Part shown: piece after piece, positions 23,405 to 35,190 of the stretch
Position numbering within the stretch: the first letter of the stretch is position 1
Layout of the letters: every line of letters starts with the position of its first letter
Assembly: GCA_003550325.1 (NCBI GenBank)
Contig: QKWP01000771.1
Location: 1-64,000 of the forward strand
Direction of reading: 5' to 3'
DNA length: 64,000 nucleotides
Source of the DNA: Gigaspora rosea
Lineage: Eukaryota > Glomeromycota > Glomeromycetes > Diversisporales > Gigasporaceae
Notes under the pieces: model-generated
The model's database searches: none
What the model was told of the DNA's origin: nothing
The model's input: the letters and a program-made list of their open reading frames with translations, nothing else
Translations under genes and position numbers: made by a program

Positions 23405-23877
23405 GAAAGCGTAAGAGTCCCGAAGATGACAATATCGATAAAAAGTCTAATAAATGTAAGTATGCTAAAGTGTTTCCTTTTTTTGTAACCAAAGGTTAAG
23501 TGGCTTCATATCATATTTTAGATGCAATTTATCCGCTTCTCGACAACATCCGTTTCCTTAATGATACAACAATTTTCATCCGGAAAGCATATAGGGAACT
23601 TTGGGAGATTATTGCTATATAGCATCCTGGACGTGGCTTTCTGATTACAGGAACTCTAGGAACCGACATAACTTTTTTCATTCGTTTTTTATTATATATA
23701 GTGTTGGAATGGGTAAAACGGTGGTTTTTTAGGCAAGTCCTGATAGAAAAACATGTTACAAATTCAGCAATGAGATTTATGTCATGCTTGAAGATCCACA
23801 AGTATATTATTTTTAGACATGGTGTTTTCCGCACGATTGTTGTATCTTTACCGAATAGAGAACATATTATATCTTAA
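23405..23877 (+). pseudogene. P-loop / Crinkler-like protein fragment
   Basis: Two exons (23405-23455 and 23522-23877) join in frame across a gtaagt...ttttag intron. The first reads KRKSPEDDNIDKKSNK; the second reads YPLLDN, IFIRKAYRELWEII, then an in-frame TAG at 23620, then HPGRGFLITGTLGTDIT and a further 84 residues to a TAA. The GFLITGTPGxGKT pattern is a Walker A of the kind found in fungal Crinkler-type NTPase proteins; here its Pro, Gly and Lys are lost. The 5' end is missing; the preceding ttctttgcag is a good 3' splice site. The stop and the dead P-loop make it a pseudogene. The Crinkler link is family memory, not proven. Confidence 0.55.
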
Positions 23878-24377
23878 TTTATATATTTAATATATAGCAA
23901 TAACGGGTTTTAAGCTATGTATAAATAGTTTAAGTAGAGTTTGGAACTATTTTATGTGTGATAACAATTCTGTTACGTCATACGCATCAGATATATAACA
24001 GATAAGAGTAATAAGAATAGTAGTAGAGTAAGATTTAGTAAAGTAGTGGAGTATAATACATTAAATTAGCAAACACGTGTGTATGGTCGGTGAGGTCACT
24101 ACTGTGTATAAATTAATATAAGGTGTATAGTATACAAATGTATATAAAATTCATGCAAATGTATATAAAATTTATGCAAACGTGACATTAAAGAAAACTA
24201 GACTTCGGGCATTAAAACTTATAATATCGGATCCGATTTTAATGAATTTTAATTTGTTGAGTCTATAATGTTATTTCAATAGTTTAAAAGCCTGGCGTTT
24301 AATATAGTCGTTAAATAGCAAATGCAGTGATCGTAACAATGATTTTTTTCTTTTGTTTTTAAAAATCGCTTTTAAAA
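23878..24377. other. Intergenic / promoter region, no gene seen
   Basis: AT-rich, with a short direct repeat tgtatataaaattcatgcaaa (about 24138, 24160) ahead of the next gene. No other structure recognised. Confidence 0.45.
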
Positions 24378-27300
24378 ATGTCTATCAATAAAATGGTAAA
24401 ACCTTTGGATGATATTAGTTCTGACGATGAGTCTATATTATCGAGTAATAGTTTTTTCGACGATTTTTTTGAAAAGAATTCTTTTAAGAGTGATCAAGAG
24501 GAAAATTTTTTCGAAAAAAATGCTTCTTTCAATGAAAATTTTAAAAACTTTGACATCGATGTTACATTTGAAGATAGGGTTTCTGTGGGTTCTTTTTCCA
24601 GAGAAGCTTCTAGATCTTCTTCTGAAACAGAAAATTCGGAAATATTTCTTACAAAAAGTTTGGCTGTTAAAGAAATAATTCATTCATTAACTCCAATCGA
24701 ATATCCACCAACAAGTGAAGAAGGAATTGCAATAGTTTATCATATCGACGGATGGGAAAATGTAGATTCAACATTTGTGGATGTAATATAATATTTATCA
24801 TGAATATCGTATATAATTAATTTATATTATATGTAATATATATTTTATATTTTATACATTCATTTTTTAGGTTCAATATTCTATGGGTAAACCTTCTGGT
24901 CAAAATCGGACAACTTGTTATTATCTTGGTGATGTCACCGTAACAAAAAAAGATAGAACGTGCCAAAAAATTAAGTTGTGCGAATTTGCAAGTTCAGAAC
25001 TTCAAGAAATGCAACATAAATCGGTTGATCCTGATTCGGATTTACAATTAAAATTAAACTAGGCTAATGCGTAGCATTATATGTCCGGAGCTCATCATAT
25101 GATGTTCATCATATTACACAAACGCGTTAATATGCATATGTTGGTAACATTAAAAGCACAAATATAGACACGCGTGCGGACAGACAAAAAATTTCCAAAT
25201 TCCATTTCTGATAAGATTTACATCATATATATGCAAATATATCAAAAAAGTAAACTTTGTCAAGATTTTTACAATTGAAGCACATCAGGAAGGTAATTTT
25301 TGTATCACTTCGCATAGAAACTTAGGGACCGTCGCTACGCTCCGGCCAATAATGAACTGTCAAATGAAAATATAAAAAATAATACATTTGCGTAAGTATC
25401 TTAAACTTTTTATATTATGTATATATACTGTAAAATTAACTATATATTTTTATTTATTTAGTGTATATTTAGCTGCGCATAAAACAAAACTGTTATTTTA
25501 AGAAAGATGGAGAACAATGTAGAGGAACACCTGTGTTAAAATGTTTACGTCGCCATGTAACGTAATGCCGCCATCCTATTTTATTGGTTGCTCAAATTGG
25601 CGTAATCAAGAAAAATTTTATCGTTTTATTAGTATTAAAGAAAATGTGGATCTTGAATTACTTCAACAGCTTTTAGATGGATCATATGAGGTAAAAAAAT
25701 TTATTAATAAAATAGTAATAGTGCAAAATTTAGAGTGATTTCCAAGCCAAATCAGAATCGCAAGTATCTGGATTATCACATTTTGAACTATTAATACTAT
25801 TTAATATGATTGATTTGGTTAAAGTTTGAAAAATCCTTCTGGCTCGATTTTAAGCATTGATTAATTAACTTAATAAAAGTCACTGGAAATAGGATTACAT
25901 GGCTTATTCTATTAAATATCTTATTAATATTAAATATGTAATAAATTATTATTATACTTATTATCTCAATTAGGGTGAATCAGATAAACCAATAGATGAT
26001 TGCTTTACAGTTTTACATAATAGTTCGAAAAAAACTCATTGTTGTAAGTTATTCTTACTAAATAATATAAAATTTCAAATAAATATATAATTTATATATT
26101 TTTTTATTTTTTTTTTTTAATATAGCTCGTACAGGCAACATTATTAAGCAAGGATTAATAATTTGAAAAGCCTGCAATGTTAAATTTCATATATTGATAC
26201 CATATGATTTAAAACAATGTCCATATATAATTCTTGTATCAAAAGGTATTCATTTGTATTCACCACCTCCACCTAATCGAGTGCCACTTACTATAAAAAT
26301 GCGTTTACAAGAATTAATCTGCCAAGCTGATGACAATACTACTGATATTACACACTTATTACACCAACACGGATTTTAACTGGCACGTTTATAAATATAA
26401 TTAAAGAAATTTTTTTTTGAAAAAATTTAAATTTAAATTATATTTATTTTAGGAAATTTGATTAAAACTTATTTTGGAAGTAAATACCTTGCAAATATAC
26501 ATGCATTATTAAATAATGCAGACCATCTTCGGTATTATGTGAACAAAATTCAAAAGGAAATTCATCCACAAGGACAAGGACTTCTTGGAGTCATTTATAA
26601 CTATTCACGCAATCTTAATAATATTCGTGATTATATAAAGCGATTAAGTATATATATTATATATATTAAACTTAAATTAAAATTTTAATAAATTATTATT
26701 TTTTTTAGAATTTTTTGAAGATAATCATATGATAATAATTTGTACAACTTTCGAACAACTATCAAAATGGTCCAAGTGTGAACATTTTCAAATTGATTTA
26801 TCTTTCAAACAGGTTGCTAGTGAAATCAACGAATTTGAGATTAGTAATTATGATACAAGACATAATTTAAGTAAACTAATCAGGATGCTCGTATAAATAA
26901 ATAACTGGTTATGTCATTATTTTATCTAATTTATTAACCTTAATATATTAATTTTTATTGAGTCCTTACTTATGTTAGAGTTTTCACTAATCAAGCTACG
27001 ATGATCGCATACCAAAGAATTTTTTGTGCATTGTTTGATCTTGTATCACAATTAACTAGCTTGTCCCCTCAATTTAAACACATCCACTGAACTAGTTGGA
27101 AATGCATTATAGCCGACCTAGATTTTGCACAGGCAAAAGGTCTTGGACTTGTTTTAAACGAAATTGATCAAACAAAAAATTGGGAGAAACATTTAACTTA
27201 TATTTAAATCCTGTCAACTACATTATAAAAGGTAAATATATAGCTTGCTACTTTATAATATTTATTTATTTACTATGGATTACAGTATTTTATTTTTTAT

Positions 27301-28212
27301 TTATTTATAAAGAAAAATTATAGAAAAAAAATATGATGATAACATAACTAATAACATGCTCGCATTGCTCACGGCTAAATCGGAAGATGAAATTAATCAA
27401 TTATTCGATGAAATTCAAGAAGTAGAAAATTTAGCAGGTCAGTAATTTCATAATTTCTAAATAATTTTATAATATGTATATTAATATATGTTATCATTAC
27501 ATATTAGATTGGGTTTCATTTATCAGCAAAAATAGGTTATTGCATCTCTTAATAACTGTATGTCACAAATTGATAGTAATATTTGGAAATCATCTCCTAA
27601 TAATACGAACATTGTCAAAGTTGCTCATGCTTTAAGCAATCGATGTGGGAAAAGTTTAAAATTAATGAGTGCTATTCTGCAGTAAATTCTGTTTTTATAC
27701 GTATCATTTTAAATTATTATATTTTATAGTAGATAATTAATATTAATTTGTTTTGTAGAGGACGCAAATTGGATAAGGAAAAATTTACAGCAATTCGTAT
27801 TCATCAACAATATAATGTACCAAATCACGGACGAGACAAAGGCTCAATTAGTCGCAATGTTTTATCGAATAAGCGTAAAGGTAAACAAATAATTTAATTA
27901 TAAAAAAATTTTTTTATTTTTTTATTTTTTTATTTTTTATTTCAATTGTTTTTAACTATTAGCAAAAGTTTCAAAAAAACTATCAAAAATAAAAAAAAAA
28001 AATCTACAAGGAAAACTAAAAAAAAGTCCAAAGTAATCGTTATTAATTCTGAGGATTCAAACGAAAGTGATCAAAAAGAAAGTCCAACCGTTAATAAACT
28101 TGAAGATCAAGAACGGCTTTTAGCAATAAAAGAGCGTGAGCTAGATTTAAGAGAACGCGAAGCAAAGGTTCATTCATTGAGTTGGCGAATCTTGAGAAGG
28201 AGTAAAGATTAA
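24378..28212 (+). pseudogene. MULE-transposase-like multi-exon gene, broken
   Basis: The first two exons (24378-24782, 24871-25062) join in frame, but the frame stops at 25062. Further exon-like blocks follow with good gt/ag borders: 25500-25690 (zinc-finger-like CRGTP...YFIGCSNW), 25974-26043, 26126-26379 (SPPPPNRVP), 26455-26645, 26709-26895 (FQIDLSFKQVA), 26979-27222 (CIIADLDFAQAKGLG), 27324-27437, 27508-27681, 27759-27880 and 27963-28212 (charged coiled-coil-like tail). The DLSFK and ADLD blocks look like the first two Asp motifs of a MULE-type DDE transposase. Breaks: frameshifts near 25493 and 25557, in-frame stops at about 26164 and 27088, a shift near 27205 and another in the A-run near 27990. 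I recall similar intact genes as a large family in arbuscular mycorrhizal fungi, but this is from memory. Confidence 0.6.
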
Positions 28213-28895
28213 GGTCAGCAAGTTAAAGCCTAAGGGCTCCCACTTGGATTTTGCAAATTTTCTGCCGAATCTAAATGGTAAAAAGTTTGATTAGTTGGAA
28301 CAACTTTGTAAATCAGTTGCTATTAGTTATTACATGTTTTAATTAACACTATTGATTAGCTACAATTTATTTATTGAAAAAAAAAATTTTCTAAAGTTTA
28401 AGTATTCAACAAGTAGTTCAAAAATATAGACCGCCAATTAATTACCAACTTTTCGATAAATTAATTTTTGATTCATATTACTACCGCAGTTATAATGTAT
28501 TTGTATTATAAAGCACAACACTCTATGCCACCATCCCGACATTCAAAAAAATGTCAAACTATTCTCAAAAATTGGTAAACCAATATAATTGCATGTGGGA
28601 AAAAAGTTCGAAATTGATGATAATGCCAATGATTTTTTATTGCATCGCTATAATAAATTAAAAACATGGATATATGTAATGTACAAGCTTGTGAAAATCT
28701 TGATTTTTGTTAAAGCTATCTCATAAAATCTTGATTTTGTGAGAGTATACAATCCCGCAAAAATCTTGATTTTTTTAAAAACTTTGTACCGTTTCATATC
28801 AATATATTTTTATTTTAAATTCTTTGCGACTATTTTATATATTATGAGTATAGTATGCTAGTTTTATATACACAAGTGCGATTTTGTAGTGTACA
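28213..28895. other. Non-coding stretch
   Basis: No gene. Repeated aaatcttgattttt (about 28697, 28726, 28760) is the only local pattern. The last 50 bp (gagtatagtatgctagtttt) recur directly at about 29340, on the other side of the next TIR element. Confidence 0.5.
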
Positions 28896-29148
28896 CCAGT
28901 GTAGGAAATTAGTGTTCTCAGAGTTCTCATGAGAACACTGTTATAAATTTGTGAACAGTAAAATTTTTTTACTGTTCACTATTAAAAAATTTTTTGAGAA
29001 CAGTAAAGTAATAATATTGTTCTCATAAGTATAATAATTAGTTATATAATTTTATGCCAAAACCAAAATTGATAAAAATTCTTATTAATTTTGATAAAAG
29101 GGGTTACAATTTGCTATAATAGCAACAATATCAACTACTTATATTGGT

Positions 29149-29226
<78 letters not shown>

Positions 29227-29312
29227 NACACTAACCAATTGGTTGAGAACACTTGTAGCTAATATACTGTTCTTATGAGAACAGTGTTTGAGTCTGAAAT
29301 TTCCAACACTGG
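28896..29312. mobile_element. CCAGTGT-TIR foldback with poly-T core
   Basis: Ends CCAGTGTAGGAAATT and CCAGTGTTGGAAATT are inverted. Each arm contains the palindrome gttctcatgagaac or gttcttatgagaac. The loop contains a 77-nt T run (29150-29226) and the single N of the window (29227), so local length is uncertain. A roughly 45-bp direct repeat (gtatagtatgctagttttat) lies just outside each end. Confidence 0.6.
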
Positions 29313-29436
29313 TATACACTACTCTACTAAACTATATAATAAGTATAGTATGCTAGTTTTATATATTCAAATGCGATTAATGTACTATACTCCACTACTT
29401 TACTAAAGCATACACTACTACTATTCATAATACCGA

Positions 29437-30575
29437 AAAAAAGGGCCAAAAAGTTTGGAACCCTACTAGTTTGGTAGGATTAGAGTAAGAGAATTTCGTA
29501 ATGTTAATCACCATGGTGAAAATAGCATATTTATAATGGTAGAAATAGTAATTCTTTTAATTTTATTATATTTTAAAACCGCTTTATTATTATTTCAAGA
29601 TTGATTTATTTATTATATTTCAAGACTGTTTTATTAATTATTATACTTAAAGACTTTTTTTATTAAATTTTAAGAATTTTTAACAGAATAGATAAAAATT
29701 TCTAAGTCTTATAATCTTATCTTGATAAAACCTTAATAAATGAGAACTCGAGGAAAAGAAAAGGTACATAATATTGTGATTTTCCTAGTATTTTATTCTA
29801 TTTATAATAAATAATGACCCACATAATTATTTCTCCCAAAAACCGAATATGTCACGGATTATTGATTTTTTTACGCATGATAGTATGACATTATATCATC
29901 ATAATATGAATTATAAAAGCATAATCTATTATACTAGTAATATTTGATTCATTCATGTTAAAATTATGAAACTGCAAAGGTTGCATCATGTTATAATTAT
30001 TTGATTGCGTAAACGGTGTGTTTGTACTGATGTGATTTATTGCAAATGAAGAAGGATCATTATCTTTATTACTTAAAATTTGTAAATTTTGATCATTTAC
30101 ATTTAAAAATGTTGGTTTTGAGTAAATACAGTATTTAATTCACTGTCTAAGTCAAATTGTCGACAACTAATTGCTTGACAAGAAGTAGAGAGTACAAATG
30201 TATTCGATGTAGGTGTATCTATAGATGTCAAATTTGGTGAGTAATAATTAAAGGGATTATTTGCATTAAAATTTGTATTGGCTAGATACATCTCGTATAA
30301 GAAAGGATTGTTTGTAAAAGTAGTGTTTGAATACATGTCAAAAGAAAGATCAGCAATAGAATTCATGTTATGCGAAAAGGTATCAAGGATAACGGGACTA
30401 GTATCTTTAGATTCCATATGTTTATTGTCTTTTATCCCTTTAATGCTTTTTGTACTATTCTTAAGATTTCTATTTCTACGTTTTTTTTTTCATTCTTATT
30501 TATTAAAGGTGGAGTTGGCGGATCGAAGCTAACGATGTTCCATCTATCTTTTCTTTTTCTTCTCCCGGATCTTAT
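29437..30575 (-). pseudogene. HMG-box gene remnant, copy 1 (3' half plus 3' flank)
   Basis: The minus strand from about 30575 reads GRRKRKDRWNIVSFDPP, then a frameshift in an A-run (about 30490), the SKDTSPVILDTFSHN...CRQFDLDSELNTVFTQ section (30103-30417) and another 1-nt frameshift near 30118. Homology to the intact copy at 52787-53800 continues about 570 bp beyond the coding end, to about 29437. The HMG box itself is missing: homology stops just downstream of it. Unlike the other copies it keeps about 36 nt near the 3' coding end (NYNMMQPLQFH), so its original C-terminus was longer. A clear pseudogene. Confidence 0.85.
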
Positions 30576-30590
30576 ACTACTATATATCAA

Positions 30591-31333
30591 ACAATTCATT
30601 ACTTACAATTATTCTAATACTCTAAGTTAAAAAGAAATATATTATACTTTACAAAAAATACCAAAAGAGAAAATACCCAAATAGTATAACTACCTTAGTA
30701 CTAAGATTGTAGCTGCTAAATACATACATAACCAATTGATTAAACCAAACCTATTTACAATTTCTACTCTAAATTTTAACTAAACAATCTAGATATACTA
30801 TTTCTTTTTTCAAGTCTTTGAAAAAATATTTAAACTTACTATTTAAAAAACTATTTTTAGAAACTAGAATATTCATTCAAATACTCAAACTGTCTAATTA
30901 AATGCAATGGATATACTCTGTTTAATTTCTTTAAAAAAACAATAATTTAAATTATGGTCTGGTGCAAAAATGTAGATACACCAATCTATTTATAATAAAA
31001 ATTTTTTTCTAAAATTTAATATAAATATTTAAATAACTTTATTTTTATACATGGTTTAGAAAATATTTAAATATAAATTTTATTAAAAAATTTTATTTCT
31101 GTAAAAATTTTTATTAATAACTTATTTTTTTAATTTGTAAAATGTGAAAAAATAAATATATTAAAATTAAAAATTAATTTATCTATATATAAAAATTTTT
31201 TAATTTTTAATTATCTATTTATAATTTTTTTGTACTAAATAAACAAGTTCTAAGCTATCAATTAATATAAAATTTATTATTTTTTTATATACATATTGTT
31301 GTATAATAATGTTTTTAAAATTTAGTATTTTTT
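30591..31333. repeat. AT-rich dispersed repeat arm (inverted match at 47.9-48.5 kb)
   Basis: The segment around 30950-30990 (atggtctggtgcaaaaatgtagatac) matches the complement of 48150-48190. The continuation after the nested retroposon (32023-32155) matches the complement of 47890-47990 and 44640-44690. So 30.9-32.15 kb is one copy of a host repeat whose other copy is split around 44.69/47.89 kb. No gene. Confidence 0.55.
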
Positions 31334-32010
31334 TAAAGATCTAACGGGCTCTAGTCGTACCTATATGGGAGTTTTCAAACAATAAGAGTGGCTGGGACCA
31401 CCAATACAGGATAGCTAGTACAAATGTATATAGTGGTAACCAGGGTCACCTGAGCCTCATGATGCCATCCAACTATACCTGTACTAGAAGCATCTGCAAA
31501 ACATGCCCAACATCTCGTCACCATATTGGGAAGTACAGTTGTTCGCATATTGCCATATTCAGAACATTAAATCCTGGGCCCTGAAGATGCAGGAACCTTG
31601 TTAGTTGCGGCAGTATACAGGCTTGAGATACTTACCCAATGTGGTAGAGGCAGCTGCATGGCTTAAGATACGAACTTCCGAGAAGTACGCCAATAGGGGA
31701 AATACTCAAATACACCAATCTGGAAGCATAAAGTGCCATCTGGAACATCACACCATATTGGAAGAGATGATACTAGTAGTGTGGGTAAAGTGGTGGACAT
31801 ATGAATACCAATTGTAGGTTGGAAAGTGACATCAAAGTCAGGTCAGCCATATAAATAGGAATTTGGAAGACTCTAGTAGGTTTAGGTCACGGATAAATTA
31901 GTTCTAGTTTCGGTACTAAGTAAATAGTATAGGAATTATGCAACAATGTTGTAATAATCGATATACATCTAATAAAGACCAGAGGTATGACCTTATCTAA
32001 AAAAAAAAAA
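31334..32010 (+). mobile_element. Retroposon with poly-A tail and 12-bp TSD
   Basis: A 677-bp block richer in GC than its surroundings ends in an A-tail (31999-32010) and is flanked by the direct repeat ttagtatttttt (31322-31333 and 32011-32022). The flanking AT-rich repeat is continuous once the block is removed. Poly-A plus a long TSD mean target-primed insertion by LINE machinery. I find no convincing reverse-transcriptase motif or pol III A/B box, so it may be a truncated LINE 3' end or a SINE. Confidence 0.75.
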
Positions 32011-32022
32011 TTAGTATTTTTT

Positions 32023-32286
32023 CAAAAAAAGCAAAAAAAACTTTTAAAAATAAATATATTTTTGTTACTAATTTACAACTTTGTATGTTTATATTGTACA
32101 AGTTTATTGTTATATATGGGGTGCAGACAATAGAAACAGCCTATTTTTACATTTTTTGAAAAATGCGCTTTTATTTTATTTTATTTTATTTTTTTTTACT
32201 CTTTGATACGTCTTGCCGATATTTTATTAAAAACCAGTATTGAGTACTATTTATAGCCCGTTAATATATGATACTTAAAACTAAAA
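32023..32286. repeat. Host repeat with CAGACAATAGAAACAGCC motif
   Basis: The stretch from about 32050 continues the AT-rich repeat arm. CAGACAATAGAAACAGCC at 32124 is matched in inverted orientation at 44670-44687. This copy is uninterrupted and serves as an empty-site reference for the element at 44701-47890. Confidence 0.6.
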
Positions 32287-33350
32287 TTCGACATTATGCA
32301 GTTACTTCAAGAGCACCTACATGCGACCGGTCGCACCACCTTACGGATAAAGCAGATATAAACTTTGTCAGCCCACGTCAAAGAGCGACAGAAGATTTCC
32401 CTTCAAATCCCTCCCACCTAGCATCAATGGTGGGGATAAATCAACCATTTAAGAAAAACAAATAAAATGAGAAACAAAAGGAAATAAAAAAAGAGGGAAT
32501 AACTACAAAACCTAGACGAAAAACCAAATCTAGCACAAATAATAAAAATGAAAGATGAGAGAAACGAAGAAAAACTCTATGCTAATGACGTAAGCTAACA
32601 AAAGAAAATATAAAAAGCTACACAGGGCAAAAGAAAAAGTAGATAAAAATTATATAATACTGCACGAAACTATATCCGTCAAAGTATTATATGTACATCA
32701 AAGAAAGGAAAAGAAAAAGAAAAGAAAAAACTATGCCTAAAAGAAACTTCTAGAAGAAAAGAAAATTTTTCTGGTATTTTTTCCAGATTATCTTCACATG
32801 TCATTTATTGTTTATTTCGCAGGCGTCGAAACTTACTCATGACTGGGCTCCGATTCGGTAGGCGCATTTCCAAATTGGAAGGAGTAAATATTGCTGATCT
32901 TTTGGAGGGGGTAAGCTAAATTTCCCACTTTTTGGTGAAAATTTCGAAAAAACCAAGGAGAAATATCGAGGGTACCAAAACTTGTAAAGAGTGTAAGTTT
33001 TACGTTTTATAGAATAGTATTGATAACCAAAAGTATGTTTCTGTATAAACTTCCACATCTTTTGACAAAAAACTCCAGAGTTTTAGCTCTACTACATTTT
33101 CCATAGCAATGAAGTTTTCTACCTGGAGAACCAAACCCACAAGGAGAAATCTTTTTCAGCTCTATTTCAGTTATCTCACATGCAATCTGAAGTCCTGTAT
33201 CCAAGCTGCTTCTAGATAAAGTTTTTGTTATGTATAAAAATACTAACTACAAAATTTTCGTAGGTCGGCGTTTATGAAAAATTTTGGTCCAGAGGATTAT
33301 CGGAAAGAGTTGATGAAAATGAGTTTTTATTAGATTCATATAAATTTTAA
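32287..33350 (+). repeat. Gene-like dispersed repeat, copy X1
   Basis: About 1.06 kb matches the complement of 58140-61600 in blocks: aattcgaca.t.atgcag at 32287; ataaaaattatataatactgc at about 32644; the coding-like block 32830-33100; and ttttcgtaggtcgg at about 33256. The block at 32835-32940 reads GRRISKLEGVNIADLLEGVS, close to LERVNNDLLEGVNQ on the other copy, and gtag/gtcgg after ttttc looks like a splice acceptor. This suggests a multi-exon gene family of unknown function. Both copies carry stops, so X1 is probably a pseudogene or a non-coding repeat. Confidence 0.55.
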
Positions 33351-33969
33351 CATGATTAACATTTTTCAATTATAAATGAAAGTTGGCTTACATAATAAAA
33401 AATCAAGATAATATAAAAGAAAAATTACATGAGAGGGTGATGACTTAGACAGTGATGTTCACTGGAATGTTCCAGTGAAAATTACTGGAACTGGAAGATC
33501 ACTAGAACTTACTGGAAGGAATTATCTTCCAGCGGTAAGTTGTCACTGAACCCTTCTAGTAAAAAATTTTAGTCTACTAGAAGGAAGTTCTGGTAACTTC
33601 CAGATGCTGCCAGTGGTTTTAGTAACTTTTACATATAGCTAATTACTATATCGAGTTTGTATCTGCAAAAAATCAGCTTATAAAAAGAAAAAAAAAGTTC
33701 AAAGATTATTATTGAAAGAAAAAGTTATTCCAGCCAAGAAAATAATAAAGGTGACAGATCCTTTTGTCTAAATAATTTGCTAATGTGAATTGCTTTTTAG
33801 ATATAGTATGGCTTTAGATATTAAATATTCTATAATAAACTATACTTAAGAGTGATATTTGAAAATAAAAGAATATAAAGCATCATTTTTATATTTGGAT
33901 ACAACTTAAAAATCATATAATTCAAAACTTGGAAGACAACTTTTTTATATAAAAGAAAATTATTCAGAA

Positions 33970-35190
33970 ATAAGATGTGTACAAGTTTTTTTTTTAAAAA
34001 AAAAATTTAAATAAACCAAAATCGTTCTTATAGTTCTGCACAATAAGATTTCATTCACAAAAACTTAACAAGTAATTCTCCTTGTACATATTAGCACTTG
34101 CTCAGGTTTAAATTGTAAATGGAGATAATAGGTTTGGAGGATAGCTTTAAGAAATATATCATTCAAAATTCTTGTAATAGGGGTTTTATAATTAACAAAT
34201 AATTGATGCATTTTGAAAATAAGTAGAATTTTTTAAATAATATTTTTACTATGTTGAATAATAAATCAGAAAAATAAAATAAGTTTCTCTAATTTTAATT
34301 ATAAAACCTCCTAATTTTACTTTTACAAGCTTAATCATTTTAATACGATTTGCTGCTTTAATTATGGCAATCTCATAAAAAATTAAGAAAGTCTTTCGAT
34401 TTTTGAAGACTAAATACTAATAATTGATACAATACTACTATAAAATATGAAATACTTACTTTTAACAATATAAGAGTATCATCTGCTACATAAACTATAT
34501 GGGCCCATTACATTTATTTAAAATTTTTTTTAAAAAAAGCCATTTATATATTTTAAGATAGAACCCGAATGGTTTATATGCAGATTAAACTAAAAGTAGA
34601 CTCTTGTTTCAAGGAACTAGGTCTGATTAATATTTGGCATTCCCTTTTAGTGAACAGGTCTATGGAAAGGTGCTATTAAAATATAACACTACCAAACATT
34701 AATTTTTTTAAAAAAAAAAATACTTCATATTAACCCAAATAATTCTTATAATTCTACATAGTAAGATTATTCAAAAATATATAATTTAAATTTTTGCAAT
34801 TTTACTTTTGCAAGTTTAATCATTTTAATACGATTTGCTTTGATCATACAATCTCAGTAAATATGATTATTTAATTGTAAAAAATTGAAAAATTCTTTCT
34901 ATTTGTGAAGTCTTAATATACTAATAATCAATATATAATACTATGAAATATGAAATACTTACTTTTGAATTAGATTCTTATTTGCCACATAAATTACTCG
35001 GATCCGTTACATTTACCCAAAAAAAATTTTTTTTAAAAAAAAAAACTAATTATACATATTAGAATAAAACCCAAATGGTTTATATACGGATTAAACAAAA
35101 AGTAGATGCTTGTTTCAAGGGACTGGATCTGAATCTAATATTTAATGCTAGTACCCTCTTTTAGCAAACAGGTCTATGAAACCAAACAAT
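33970..35190. repeat. Direct tandem duplication inside the hAT element
   Basis: The order acttttacaagcttaatcat, aatatgaaatacttactttt, tttaaaaaaagcc, atggtttatatgcagatt, cttgtttcaagg and aacaggtctatgg at about 34318-34670 recurs with about 85-90% identity by eye at about 34800-35180. No frame is shared. These could be subterminal repeats of the hAT element. Confidence 0.75.

Noticed and set aside
28697..28780. CRISPR-like direct repeats (aaatcttgattttt)
   Set aside because: Only three irregular short repeats in a eukaryotic AT-rich context; no spacer regularity and no Cas genes.
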